DNA from: Acanthacorydalis orientalis | Taxonomy: Eukaryota > Arthropoda > Insecta > Megaloptera > Corydalidae | Length of the DNA: 64,000 bases | Assembly (NCBI GenBank): GCA_034766995.1 | Contig: CM068313.1 | Location: 39,362,996 to 39,426,995, forward strand | Direction: 5' to 3' | Part shown: in pieces, positions 48,340-61,844 of the stretch | How the letters are laid out: every line of letters begins with the position of its first letter | How positions within the stretch are numbered: the stretch's first letter is position 1 | Notes under the pieces: model-generated | Seen by the model: the letters and a program-made list of their open reading frames with translations, nothing else | What the model was told of the DNA's origin: nothing | Database searches by the model: none | Position numbers and translations under genes: made by a program

Positions 48340-48590
48340 TAACAGAAAAAAATGTTGCCAACAATGATGTTTTTCGCCTACGCTAAGATCAGTATCATAT
48401 ACAACTATGGGAAGACACAGTTAAAGATGTCTTAAGTTTGTAAGTCTTACTGTGCTGCTGATTGTAGCAGGCGCGTCGCACGTGGCATAAGACAAGAACC
48501 GGAAGTGGCTGTCGACATCCCGCGGTCACTCTTGGCCGACAGAGCGTATTAACTCAGCTGGTATAATCACGTGAAATATTACCGATTATT
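48340..48590. promoter_or_regulatory. CpG-containing island with an ETS site
   Basis: GC-rich block. ACCGGAAGTG (48498-48507) is an exact ETS/GABP consensus. CACGTGG lies near 48479, and GCGCGTCGCACG and CCCGCGG add CpGs. No coding frame. The combination is typical of housekeeping-type promoters, but no downstream gene is visible. Confidence 0.45.
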
Positions 48591-48605
48591 ATTATTATAA
48601 ACATA

Positions 48606-48621
48606 TATGTGTGTGTGTGTG

Positions 48622-48668
<47 letters not shown>
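48606..48668. repeat. (TG)n(TA)n compound microsatellite
   Basis: TG repeats then a TA run, directly beside the 48.5 kb island. Confidence 0.9.
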
Positions 48669-48669
<1 letters not shown>

Positions 48670-49314
48670 AAAAGTATCTTTACATATTTAATACTATAAT
48701 AAAAAAAAATATATAGAGTTCAATTTTATTTCTTCTTAAAAACATTTTAAGTTCTTTGAAGAGTTCTTCAAAATTGAAATCTAAACTGTAGTTTGTATTA
48801 TATAACAGAGTTTGTAACATGTGCGCTATTTTTTGTAATTATCAGACAATTATTTTAACGCTATACTTAATTTCTACTTAAGTGTAGACAAGTAGCGATC
48901 TTAACAGTAAGTCATGTAGAAACATTCGCATAAAATTCAAACTGTTGTACTAATCTATACTAATTACTTTTTGTTGTTAGATCTAATTTGTACGCTATAA
49001 TTATTAAATACAATAATTGAGAATGTTACGTATCTAAAAAGTTTAATTATTTAATTATTCTCGTGTTTAGTTGAGAACCAATGAAACGAGATAAACATTT
49101 TCGACTTGTCGAATATTTTCAAGTACATTTTCTAGTTAATTCGTTTTTTTTTAATGAATAACTTGTTTTCGCTTATAAATACTGAATACAATATTTTTCA
49201 ATAAAATGTACTGCAAATATCATTTCAGATTTGACATATATTCACAAATTTATTTCATAGTATATGTTTTCTTAAAATTATTTTTTTAAAAAATTTTATT
49301 CTTTGATGCATTTA

Positions 49315-49356
<42 letters not shown>

Positions 49357-50645
49357 TATTTTTTATAATTTATTATAAAATACAATTTTAAATAAGTTTA
49401 ATACTTTTATGAATTTTTACTTTCTGATTACAGTACCAACAGAAAACCTGTAGTCAAACAATAAAAGAAACTAAAATTTCGCAAATTATTATCATCCCAA
49501 AGGTCGCTATGTAAATCATTTAGTGAGTTCCAATATAGTAAACTTTAATGCATAAATAACTTCTTCCTTTTATGGACAGAATGATCATGCACTAAAAATT
49601 AAATTAGAATCTTACAAGTATACGGCTGAATAAATTGTAGATACATTCGTACCTGCAATAATTTGAATTCTTCAGTATAAAAATTCCGTACATTATTTAG
49701 TGCAAACGTTTAAGAATTGATTGAAAAAGGTATTCAGTAAGAATTAAAGTCTTGTTTCTCATAATCGCAAACATCGTTATCCTAAACAGATATATTCGCA
49801 ATTAATATTATTATCATAAAATTGTCTTTATTAAAATATTCAAAAATTTACTTTGGTCTATTTTAATATAATAATCCGCATTTCGATGTTTTCATCTTAA
49901 GGGCACGCATTATGGTAATTTTATTATATCAAGATGTAGAATATCTGTTTTTTTAATTAAATCCCTAAGAAAAGGCTAGAGATATGATAAATGAAGTAAG
50001 AAAAGGTTATTGAAGATAAAAATCAATTATTAGAAATATTACTTTGTTTGCAAAAGTTAATTATAAGTACAAACTATATTTGCAACAATGGATGCTTCGA
50101 AAATTATTATATATAGAGAGAAAGAGAGGGAGAGAGAGAAATTTTAAGTACAAATTATTATAATTTTAATGTACAAATTGAAATATAAACACAAAATTAT
50201 CGCATATATAACAATTCATTTATACTGTTTTTACTTAAAAACTAGCTCTGAAAATCCTTAATTATCTAGTCAAACTTTAGACATACAATGTATATGTATA
50301 AGGACATTTCATGCAGACTTGTTAAAATATATTATTATCTTAAATTTTTTGATAACTAACAGATCATTTTTTAGTAGATAACACAAATCAATTAGCAAAC
50401 GGGATATACAATAAATCTTAACAAAATTTGTGTGCAAAAGAGTATGTAAAAATACTTGCAATCAAATATGAGCAACACCATTTGTCAGACTATTATGATT
50501 TTAACAACGTACGCAGTTCACGCATCTTGTTTAAAAAAATAGACAGTATTAATCCATTAATGCAATTTTTAAATTTAGTCTGCTATAAAGAACTATTTAA
50601 GGTAATTTCAATACTAAAAAACTAAAATGCAAATACATATACATA

Positions 50646-50697
<52 letters not shown>

Positions 50698-50929
50698 CAA
50701 AAGAAATACTCTCAATAAACTTAAGAATACATAACTTATTTTCTGTAAATATACTTTTAATATTTCAAATATAAAATTGTTACTGCCGTCGATTTTTATG
50801 CTTTAAATTTTTCTTGCGATGCGTTTTTCAAGACGGACATTCTCAATCTTTAAAAATAAAATAAACTTTTTTACAACTTTAAAACTTTTTTTATTTCTCA
50901 CCAAAATATATACGCCACATGTCTAAGAA
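48669..50929. other. AT-rich spacer
   Basis: TA arrays at 49318-49351 and 50648-50696, and a GA-rich tract at 50114-50140. The 65-codon frame at 50428-50625 is more mixed in composition than most but matches no family I know. Confidence 0.55.
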
Positions 50930-51115
50930 TAGTTCTACTTTCTTTCGAAGAGGGTGGATATTGCTATGGGGTCGCCACTGGAGGGTAACAGACGCGATAT
51001 AACCGTCGTTTTCTTAACTCCACTTCCTGATGTTTTCAGTTGCAGCTGAGTCCTCGTTACGCTTATTGCTCCTTGACTGATATCTTCGTCTAATTATTAT
51101 TGTACTTTTAACCGT
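50930..51115. promoter_or_regulatory. CpG-containing island
   Basis: GC-richer block with GTCGCCACTGGAGGGTAAC (about 50980-50998; partial CTCF-like CCACTGGAGGG) and several CpGs. No coding frame. Confidence 0.3.
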
Positions 51116-51262
51116 TGTGTCTAGCAAATACTTATAAGTAGGTGAATAACATATAGTTTTGTCTGCAAAACTACCAAAATAAATATACTTCTTTTGACAA
51201 AATATTGATGTTATTTATTATGTTGTCTACTTGATAAATTATATATTCTTTACTTATTAAAT

Positions 51263-51280
51263 GTTCTCTCTCTCTCCCAC

Positions 51281-51330
<50 letters not shown>
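51263..51330. repeat. (CT)n(TA)n compound microsatellite
   Basis: CT repeats (with CCCACC interruption) then TA; the complement of the TA-to-GA order seen at 10267 and 35430. Confidence 0.9.
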
Positions 51331-51332
<2 letters not shown>

Positions 51333-52268
51333 AATTCATTATCATGTTTTACGAAAATTTTAAATTTAAAATTTTTATATTTTTCATTGATGTTTACACG
51401 TTTTAAAAAGTGTAATAGTTATCCATATTTTTTTATTAAACTTATACAACAATACAAACATTTTATATTTTTGAACCCACTTAGGTTTTGGCACATCCTA
51501 TTACTAAAACTATTATTTTTCTGTATTTGTCTTATTTATGTGAAATAAAAATAAAATTGATTCTTGGCAATGCATGTTCAAAACTTTTCTTATAAAAGGT
51601 GTTCTCTGGAATATATTTATAAAAAAGATCATTTTCATCTACATTAAAAATTACATATAATTCGTAATCTATCACTTATGTCTGCACTTTCTCCTCACAT
51701 ACACTTGAAAGATATAATGCCTTCTACATATAATAATCCATATCTTATTGAAAAAATAATTTAATATTTTCTTTCATAAAAGCTTTGGATACCATCAAGC
51801 CTGTATTACATTTTTATTTTATTAGTATTAATAAAACTTCATATAATTTAGTACTCTTACATTTTCTTATTCTCTTTATTTAGATATTATCAAAAAAAAA
51901 ATACACTAACCTTCCATGAAAAATCTATTTTTCATATAAATGTATGTAATTGGTAGTACATTATAATTTTTACTGTTGTAAAAAGAGAATCCTTTATACA
52001 TCTTTATAAAATTTGTCTATAATTTCTATTTTATTCTTAATTTTCGGAATCTTAAATTTTCTTCTCATGTTGTTTCCATTTATTTTGACATGAATATTGA
52101 TTAGTTCTTTTTTTATTGTTGAGTATTTTTTTAAGTTATACATATCAACAAATTAATATGACGTTTTCTTAAGAAACAAATATAACAACAATAAAGGGAC
52201 TGTTTTAATAACTTAGAATTAAAGAACTTTCTTGACATACATTTTAACTTAGAAAAAGTAACTCATTC
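51331..52268. other. AT-rich spacer
   Basis: The 95-codon frame at 51261-51548 starts inside the CT/TA repeat and continues in Phe/Leu/Ile-rich sequence without a domain; treated as chance. Confidence 0.6.
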
Positions 52269-52274
52269 TCTCCT

Positions 52275-52324
<50 letters not shown>

Positions 52325-52410
52325 CATAGATAGATATATTGATAGATAGACAGACAAACAGGTAGATAGATAGACAGACAAACAGGTAGATAGAAAGAGA
52401 GATAGGTACT
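52269..52410. repeat. (CT)n(TA)n array followed by a 24-bp GATA-type minisatellite
   Basis: CT then TA repeats, then the unit GATAGATAGACAGACAAACA plus GGTA repeated in tandem (about 52337-52389), with a decayed third unit to about 52406. Confidence 0.85.
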
Positions 52411-52635
52411 TTTGATTCGTACTTTTGTTAATTATAATCTTTTTAATTAATAATTTGTATTTTATTCATATGAAAAAGAGTAGCAAATAACATAAAATGA
52501 ATTTTAAGGTTTATATGACAATAAAATATATAGAAATTGAAATACAATACCATAAAAAAATTAGAACAATGATTTCTATTCAAAAAATAAATGTAGATAC
52601 TTGCAAATCTTGATTTAATTTATTATGTATCTACA

Positions 52636-52638
<3 letters not shown>

Positions 52639-52700
<62 letters not shown>

Positions 52701-52766
52701 GTACATATCAGAACTTCGAAAGTAAAGTAAACATCGAGTATGAATATATATATATATATATATATA
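52639..52766. repeat. two (TA)n arrays
   Basis: TA runs at 52639-52700 and 52745-52766 separated by a 44-base non-repeat segment containing CGAAAGTAAAGTAAACATCG. Confidence 0.9.
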
Positions 52767-53170
52767 ATAACGAATAAAAGAGAAAAATATTCCATAACCT
52801 AACGTATATTCTAATAAATACATTATACAACTGTACATTGCCGATATTTCGATATTTACTTTATGTTCGAATTCCGGATATGTATGTGTAAAAACCATTT
52901 CATAGTTCAATATTAGCCACGTGTTTAGCTTATACATTACATACACCTGTTAAAAGGGAAAAATTAAACACGTTGGGGTTGTAATTATGTTCGAGCGTAG
53001 GATCTGTTTGACCGTTAAATTTTATTTATATTTTTAATATCGTTAAACTGTATAATAATTTGTTTCCGTTTGTTTACATTGTCGTTTATAATTTCCTTGA
53101 TTTATAACGAATTCATTTATTTATTTGTATTAATTCGTATTAAATTTTTTACTAAAATATCATATTAATT

Positions 53171-53234
<64 letters not shown>

Positions 53235-53341
53235 CTTCCATAATTAATGCGCAGTATCAACTCTGTTTTTTGTAATTGTAATTAAATGCATTTTATTTTT
53301 TTAAAAATAGCTACTTAGTTTTATTTATAAGGTAAACAAGT

Positions 53342-53402
<61 letters not shown>

Positions 53403-53535
53403 TTATTAAATTTTATATATTATATATGTATTATCATTAAATTTTAATATGTATAAAACGACAATCGAGAATAATAATGAGTCATGTTATTTTTTTAAAA
53501 GAAATAATCTGCATCAATCTTGGATGTAAGTATAG

Positions 53536-53581
<46 letters not shown>

Positions 53582-55880
53582 AATAAAACAAAACAAATTT
53601 TGATATAAAATATAACATTTATATTTTATTGATAAGTGTTTCTGAAATCATATTATTTAAAGAGAAATAAAATATATTATGTACTTCACTTCTAGAACTA
53701 TTGCTCAAATTTGTATTTTATTTTTATTCCCAAAACCAATTATAAATCAGTGTGCTATTTATTGACTAATAAACTCAATGATAATAATAATTGACCGGAA
53801 ATTGATTAAGTTCAGAACTAAACAAAAAGTTTAAATAACGTTTACCAAATTTTATTATATACATATGAAAATTAGTGTATTACATAAATATTAAATAAAA
53901 TTTAAAGTTAAATTATATATTTTATAAGAAAAATTAATATATATATATAAAATAAAATATTTTCATGCATTGAAATATCACATTCAGGTAAATCATTTTT
54001 ACCCGTATAATATCAGCATCATCTAATCGAGAAATATTATTTTCTACACACAACTTGTCCTTACACCAATAGTACTTATATTTTAGCATGAGACTATTTC
54101 ATTTTTTGATAAATAAACAAGTGCATTTAAAGGTTTTTAACCTAAATTGATTTATCACATAATGATTTCTTATTAGACAAAAATAGAAAACCTATATGTT
54201 CTATTCGATATGAAATAGAGATATTTTTTTATTTGATTATATTTTATTATCGCAATTAATAGTTAAATCCAGTAATTAATATAAAAAATTTAATAATTTT
54301 AACTTATAATTTTAAGAAAAAATAATTACTTATGTCATGAAAAGCGAGGTTTTGTGACATTACTAAGCCATTGCTTTAAATATAATATATATAATCACAT
54401 ATAATCAGTATAATCACATTCTCATACATATTTTGGAAACAATATAATTTAATAATCTTTTCTAAGTAAAGAGGAATGTTTGCTCCATTTTCTAAAATAA
54501 CCCAATTATAATATGTTAACTAAGAATAGATCAACTGTTTATAACTAAGGGTTGTAAGGAAAAAAATATGGAGCATTGCACCTTGCATTGAACGTATAAG
54601 TTTTGGCGCTTGAATGTGTAACACGCCTGCCATATGTGAATCGGAATTTTCATTATAATTTGAATGCGATGAATAAAGGAAAACGAGTTTTGTGTATAGA
54701 TGTGCTATTGACTATTTACTTTTAACGGTTCGCGCTTGAATATTTGACTAATCTTGTTATCGGTACGATGACATTAACAAGAAAAAATAAAATATGATAT
54801 ATAATTGCTTTACACTGCGCGCGCCATATTATTCTTTTATAAATATTTACTGGCTTCTTACTTTTATTTTTTTATTATTTACCGTCTGTATGTTTTATAT
54901 TCCAGTATTCTGATCATATTATTTTTCACTTTTTTACCTAAATTATAAATAGTTTTAAGTAAATAACTATAAAGACAATAAATTAACAAATAAATATTGA
55001 TATTTCAATTATTCATTCATTTTCAATAATGTAAGTGTATTAGAAAACATTTTCATCATTTTGAACATCAATATCAATTTGTTAATGATTTAAATATTTG
55101 CATATAACGTTTTTAAACAACTATGTTTCTTTTCTTATCATTAATTTTTTTTATAATATGCTGTGAATAGTTTCGATGAATAATTTTAGGTTGAAAGTAT
55201 TCCAAATGAACGCTTAAATAATATGTTATATTACATGAAATCGTTAAACAAAATTTAATTAGATCGTAAAAAATAATGTCAAATAGAAACTTAAATAAAA
55301 CAATTAAACTATTAAGCAAATTAAATCAATTACTTAGATGAAAATATCAAAGTTAGAAAAAAGACCACTCTATGTAAGAATAAAAACTTGCTTTTTTCAA
55401 ACACAATAAGTTTAATAATATAGAAATCGTTACCAAACAACAAGAAAGTTTAAAAATGAAATCATTCAAATTTATTTATATATATACTTCATATGTAATG
55501 TATTGTAATTAATTTTTGTGAAATTATTTTAAATAAATTTAAATTTAACAAAATATTAAGTAAATGTAAAAATTTCATACACACACACACACACATATAT
55601 ATATACATGAAATTAAAAACGTCTGATATTAAAAAGAGATGAAATATAAACTAAAAAATTTACTTATAATGAACGTTTAGCAGAAGAGAAAAATTTAGAA
55701 AAATATTTAGAATTTATAGCTACATATTTTCAATAATGTGGTATAATATGGATTCCAAGACAGTTTATACTTTTATATTTTAATCCATTCATTAATATTC
55801 TTACATAAGTTGGACAGTGCTGGTAAAATATAAACAAAAATATGAGTTGATATGCTTTTTATTATTAAGAGAAAACTGGT

Positions 55881-55942
<62 letters not shown>

Positions 55943-56098
55943 TATAAAACACACGCACGCATATGTGTGTATATAAAATTACTATTATTATCAGTTTCTA
56001 TAATTTATTACTAAAAAAAGACCTTTTCCAAATTGTTTCAGTCTAAACATTTATGTAACTATCTTTTTCTATTTATTTTTCGTAGTTTTCAATGTATT

Positions 56099-56146
<48 letters not shown>

Positions 56147-56525
56147 CAAAGACATGCATTTATGAAACGCATTAGTATTAATAAAAAAATATCAAATATC
56201 ATTTATTGGACATTTTTGATCAGGAAAAAATGTATGACTTGTCGGTTGGAAAAAGAATTCATATTTGTAAGTGAATTTAGCTATAGTATCAGAACTGTAC
56301 TATATTTATAAATTATAGTGATTTCTTATAACACCACTTTTTGCTTATATACTGAAGAAATTCATACAAACTTATTTCCAAATTTAAAATTTTAATAAGC
56401 ATGTGAATTAACAACTGTTTTATATTACTATATTTTAAATTACATCAATCAACAAAAAGTGTATGTAAATATATTATCATTATTTCATCATATCCAACAC
56501 TGGAAATTGATTATCTGAACATATG

Positions 56526-56566
<41 letters not shown>

Positions 56567-56929
56567 GCAATTTAATATCGTTAATATCGATTTATTCGTA
56601 AATATAAGAAAAGAATATTGCTTTTTTCGGCAGCAGTCCAATTAGTTTTAATATGTTTCGAAAACTCAAGATTTTATATTCTATTATTTATTATCTAGTA
56701 TTAATGCTCATTAATTTAATTAAAAGTATTTTTCTATATAAACTATTAAAATAAGAATCGGCTGATGCGATTGTGTGAACACAAAAGTGTAGAAGTATTT
56801 TTGCTACAATTTTTATACGTTACACGACAAGTTAAATGTAATATTTTTGAAGGTAAATTGTACATAAATATTCAACGAGTAATTAATGACAAAAAAAAAT
56901 AATTTAATTACAGTATATCAATGAAAGTT
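52767..56929. other. AT-rich spacer
   Basis: TA arrays at 53173-53228, 53343-53399, 53540-53580, 55883-55944, 56104-56145 and 56528-56561. A (CA)n(TA)n tract lies at 55580-55605. Slightly GC-richer patches occur at 52800-53000 and 54560-54740, and GCGCGCGCC at 54817. No gene is recognised; frames of 61-107 codons cross TA arrays. Confidence 0.6.
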
Positions 56930-57110
56930 CATCAAACTAGTTTAGAAAAAGGCGCGAAAAAAACGGGTAACAAAAATTATACCACAACTACATTTTGCAA
57001 GACATTCCTTCGATCAGCTGCGACTCGTAACTGTCCTCCGTAATGACAGAAGCATGTTCTTCTTACAACTGACTCGCCGTATGGTACTTTAACGTATTTT
57101 CTTTCATTAT
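56930..57110. promoter_or_regulatory. small island with an E2F-type site
   Basis: GGCGCGAAA at 56951-56959 is the exact reverse of the E2F/DP consensus TTTCGCGCC. A GC-richer stretch with CpGs follows to about 57085. No coding frame. Confidence 0.4.
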
Positions 57111-57420
57111 TCCTTTCATATAAAACACACTCGTTTCCTTCGTAGTCAATTTAAATTCAAATATCGTGTTACAATTAAATGTGCAATGTTTTTTTTTTAT
57201 TCTTATTAGTACATTTCGATTTTTTGTAACACTTTTAAGTAAATGTATTTACATTGTTTTTTCCTAATTGAATAACTGATAATAGACATAATTGTGATGC
57301 GGTTTAACTTACATATAGACTCGATTAAATTGAATTTAATTTCTTTATTATAAAAAATAATTTTATATTTAATCATTAAATTGATTCAATTCAATAATAA
57401 ACGTATGAGTAACAATAATA
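57111..57420. other. AT-rich spacer
   Basis: Nothing recognisable up to the mariner end at 57421. Confidence 0.6.
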
Positions 57421-57978
57421 TTAGGTTAATAGAAAAATCAATGCGGTTTATCGCCTCCCAATTCATATACATTTTCCTCTTTTTTGATTTTTGTAGCTGT
57501 TTTAAGTGATCCAGAACTGTTAGACGACTAATGTTATTTTTTTGTGTCTACTCTTGAATTGTTGTGCGATGTTCTGATTCAACTATCGCATTCAGTTCGT
57601 CATTATGAACTGAAGAAGGACTCCCGCGACCTTCTTCATCTTCAAGCCTCTCGTTTCCAGTATGAAATTTTTAGAACCACCATTGCACCGTACGTTCCTT
57701 AACAGTATCTATACCAAAAACATCGATTAGTTTACGAGCAATTTCTGCTGCTTTACAGACAAAAATTACTCTTATTTGATTCTTTTTCATCCTTAATTCA
57801 ATAGCCCATTTTTAAGCAAAATTATTAAATAAAACTAAGTCGATGTTACCAAAATGCAGACCGAAAAATGCATTTTCAAATGATATTAATATGAACATGA
57901 TGAAATGAAACTTTCATAGAAAAAAATTAAAATTAGAACTCGAAAAACAAAAACCGCAATTATTTTCTTACCAACTTA
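57421..57978 (-). mobile_element. mariner (cecropia/SETMAR-like), internally deleted, both ends kept
   Basis: The right boundary, read on the minus strand, is TAAGTTGGTAAGAAAATAAT followed by TGCGGTTTTTG. The left boundary is TTAGGTTAATAGAAAAATCA followed by ATGCGGTTTATCG. Together they form ~30-bp terminal inverted repeats. At 558 bp it is close in size to the 562-bp copy at 21076 and shares leader, N-terminal coding region and the position of the internal deletion to within roughly 10-20 bases. The whole catalytic domain is missing. It is a sister non-autonomous derivative on the opposite strand. Confidence 0.9.
57445..57790 (-). pseudogene. mariner transposase, N-terminal part only, broken
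   Basis: Opens Met-Lys-Lys-Asn-Gln-Ile-Arg at 57790. It has a small deletion in the first helix region, then KAAEIARKLIDVFG, VKERTVQWWF (followed by a stop), KFHTGNERLEDEEGRG and SVHNDELNAIVESEHRTT. More stops follow, and it runs into the deletion junction near 57445. No catalytic Asp remains. Confidence 0.85.
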
Positions 57979-57992
57979 TATATAATAAATAA

Positions 57993-57997
<5 letters not shown>

Positions 57998-58025
<28 letters not shown>

Positions 58026-58056
58026 TGTATATGTATATATATACATGTATATATAT

Positions 58057-58098
<42 letters not shown>
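57998..58098. repeat. compound TA array, right flank of the mariner
   Basis: TA with CACACATATATGTA and TACATACATACA variants, about 100 bp. Confidence 0.9.
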
Positions 58099-58100
<2 letters not shown>

Positions 58101-60665
58101 TTCTATAATACAAATGCTATATAACTAATAAAACATTATATTGAAATATTTCTAATGTACTTTTGAAATCAAATTTACCTTTACAGTATTCTAAAAAAAT
58201 ACTTGTAAAATATTATTTAAAAAGAATACAAACCTCCGTTTGAATTAAAAAAAAAATATTTTAAATATTCCATTCAAAAAATAAATAAGAAAAATACATT
58301 TATCATCATATATCTCATATACCTTAATATAAAATTTAATTACATACATCAAACGTAACAATAATCTTCAAAATTTGTGAATATAAAAACCGATCAACTT
58401 TGTTAAGATATATTTTTACAATTTTATATTACTTTCTTGATACAAAATCAAAAATGTTTGTTTAAAATAAAAAAGTAGACTTAAAATAAAAGAAATATCA
58501 CAGCACAAAACAATAACATAAAAGATATAAAACAATTTGCATGAATTGTTTCATTTTTTTACTTACACAAGACAGAACAGAAATATACTTTTATAATGAA
58601 TTGGTGTATTTTAATTAATTCGTATGTTTAATAATAAAATTATAAATTACGTAAATATAATTTAAGTAATATATAACTTTCTCGAACAAAATTCACTAAA
58701 ATTAAAAATATTTACGCTTTTTTAATATGAAGACAATAAAACCATATTTTATTTTCACAAATAACAAAAGAACTACAATTAAATTTATATGGTCAATGAG
58801 TACAGCAACAAATGTTTCTAACTTAATTTGTATATTTCACTTCACAATTGTTAAAATTATATAAACCTACTTTTCTTTGGTTATATTTAAATGAGATTTT
58901 CGACATAAATTTACTCTGAATATTTCAACATACGCTTGTATGAATGATATTAATCAAAAGTGATTTTAAAACACTAATTGCCATCACTCATCTTTATCTT
59001 TCGTAATTCAACTCATATTTCATCTAATCTTCAACGAATTGTATTAAATTCCATTGAGCTATCTTTATTTTTGTTTGTAAGTATTCGATCATAGAAAATA
59101 TTTAATCCGAAACGAATCTAAACATTAATTTTGAGGTTGTGTCAGTAAGCCTCCAATATCTTCAAGTCTTATAAAACATGCTGTTCAAAAGTATGAATGT
59201 TTAAAGTGTAATTTTTTTTAATTCATGTCAAACAAAAGTCTTCAACTGAAAACAAATATCACATGCAAAATTTTATCCTGGGAATCTTTGATCGATTATC
59301 TTAAAAATGCTATATAAATAAATAATAATAAATATAATAATTTTTTGCTACCTTAAAACAAGAATTCATTTTTCATTTTTTTCTAATCTAGTAATAAATA
59401 TATCAATTAGTTAAAAGTTCACATTCTATAAAAAAAAACTTACTGTACGCTTAGTTTAACCGTTTCTTATTCCTGCTCAATGCCTTAATGTATATATACA
59501 CACCTTTCAACCTTCAACCTTTTCAACCTTTCACCTTTTCAACCTTTCTTTTCGCCTTTTCTTTTCCCATTCCAATAATTTTCAAAATTTTCTCATTATT
59601 TATCGTTTCTTAATTCATTAAAAACTAAAGTCAGTTTTCAATCTCTCTTTACAACACTCATCTCCGTCCATTACTATTTTTAATATCATTTTCTCAATCA
59701 TTTATTCATTTTCTTATCATTTTTAATATCATCTTCTTAAGTTGAAATTCGACATGAGTATTCGTTTATTTTGATTTAGTATGCTAATATACATTAATGA
59801 CTAATATTTTAATTGATTGAAAAGTACAAAAAGTTCAAATTGTAATAACCAATGCTAGATAATCAATGAACCAAATTTTCAGAAGAAATAAGTAACATTT
59901 TTAACATTATTCAATATAACCATTAGCACCAAATTCGCTTCTAAGAATTTATTAAATAGATTCTGTTTTCCAGTTCATATTTTTGGAATAAGCTGAAAGG
60001 AAAAAATGTAGATACTTTTTTTTAGTAATTCACTATTATTCATACCTGATGATTGTTCATTATAAACTTCAGCATAACATATTAAGTAAAAAAATATCTT
60101 GCAATAAACATACACTGTCGTTCATATATAGAGAGAGAGATATGTCTTTTCTTCTGTTTTACAAAAATTCAATTTGTGAATAAGATTGAAGAATAAAATC
60201 GTTTTTAATTACTACAAGAAAAGATAAAGATAAATTATGCATTCTTATTATCTCAACTCAACTCTTTTGTACATAAAATATAACAATTTATTGAATACCA
60301 AATGAACCAAATATATAATGTATACCTTTTTACACCTATTTAAAAATAATGATGGAAATAGCCATATTGCCGAACTGTTTTCATTAAATATACGTGTGTT
60401 GTAAATATACAATTAAAAAGTAAATGACGATAATTGATACAAACAATAGTTCATAATCGAAATTTTCGTATATTTCTATAAAGTAAATACAATAAAATTG
60501 AACTGAATCGTACGTAATTAATCGGTTCTAAAAGGATTTAAGTAAATAATATATTTCTAAAAAAAAATGATAGCTGTTTTAAATCATACAAAATTTAGAA
60601 TTATAATTTTACTATTTGTTATAATTCAAAATGTAGAATAACAGTTGAGAAAGTAAGGCATTAAT
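58099..60665. other. AT-rich spacer
   Basis: A pyrimidine-rich tandem lies at 59504-59570. No frames over 60 codons and no motifs recognised. One of the emptiest stretches of the window. Confidence 0.65.
59504..59570. repeat. degenerate CCTTTTCAA tandem repeat, pyrimidine-rich
   Basis: About six imperfect units of (A)CCTTTTCAA / CCTTCAA / CCTTTCA followed by CTTTTCGCCTTTTCTTTTCC. It is one of very few tandem repeats here that is not TA-based. On the minus strand it is a polypurine run. Confidence 0.8.
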
Positions 60666-60678
60666 GCATATATATATG

Positions 60679-60719
<41 letters not shown>
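60666..60719. repeat. (TA)n microsatellite
   Basis: TA run with one GATTA interruption, ending directly at the 60.7 kb island. Confidence 0.95.
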
Positions 60720-60721
<2 letters not shown>

Positions 60722-60830
60722 GAAATGACAGAATACTGGCACACTGGGGCCAATGCGCAAGGTCGAGGACGCGCGTGTCGGCGCCCATCTGGATACACCT
60801 GTACTGCCTGACTGGTGATTAGGGCTCGTA
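60720..60830. promoter_or_regulatory. compact, very GC-rich island
   Basis: About 110 bp with the highest local GC and CpG in the window (GGACGCGCGTGTCGGCGCCC near 60768-60787). Several short frames are open on both strands, none recognisable. It may be a non-coding exon or promoter core. Confidence 0.35.
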
Positions 60831-61844
60831 TACATTAAATATATTTTATTCACATAAATGATATACTTTATTGGCTTAATTTTTAACTATTCTTCATTGT
60901 CTGTATATATATATATATATAGAAATATATAACAAAATAAAAAAAAAACCTTATTATTTACTAATTAACAAAAATACAAATTTCAATACGTACCTAAAAG
61001 ATATCCGTAAACTTTTTTATAACTTAACTCATTTTTTACAAAGAAATTTATTAATCCAAAATATTAACTAAAACTTAATTAATCAGTACAATGATTTTTT
61101 TAATAATTTATTCTCATTGAAATTTTACTGAACATTTCATTTACGGTTGAAATTGTTTTTCAGTCGATTTATTAAACTTCGCTATATTAAACGTATTTAT
61201 TATATTTAATACAAAAACCAGTTTATATAATATTTTATAAACATTACAATATTTCTATAATTAATAATACAGAATCGTTTTTTTTTATTTATTATTCTGC
61301 ATTTACAGTTTTGATTATTCAAAAATGTGTTTTATTAAACAAAATCTGAATGTAATGCATGTTTTTAAACAATTTAGAATCTCTTCCAGCATACTTCAAA
61401 TACTAAAATCTATGTGGAAACTAGAAACAGTTTTAAATATTAATCTCTTAATAAGCATTCTTTGAATCTAGAAAACTAATCATATTAAATTTTTTATTAA
61501 ATTCACACAATAATTATATAAAATCATTATTTTGGTTATTCTAATGGTCTGAAATAAAAATATTTACAACATTAAAAACACCACAGAATTTATGAATATA
61601 ATATGAGGAATTAGAAATACCAGTCAAATAAAATTCAGTTTTCGTTTCAAATGGCCAATAGAGTATATTTATTATATTATCGATGTAAATTCCAAATATC
61701 GACTCATACTCTTATCATCACGAGTGACACCCATCAAACAAATGTATAACGACTTATATTAAAAACGACCTTATTATCTCTGACACGATAGATGATATAA
61801 TTGTTCTGATAATATCACATGCGTTTATATCTTATTCATTGACT
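60831..61844. other. AT-rich spacer
   Basis: A short (TA)n at 60904-60921; nothing else recognised. Confidence 0.6.

Noticed and set aside
51261..51548. 95-codon frame as a secreted or membrane protein
   Set aside because: Its Ser/Leu start is a translation of CT repeats and the rest is A/T-biased hydrophobic sequence; no credible signal peptide or domain.
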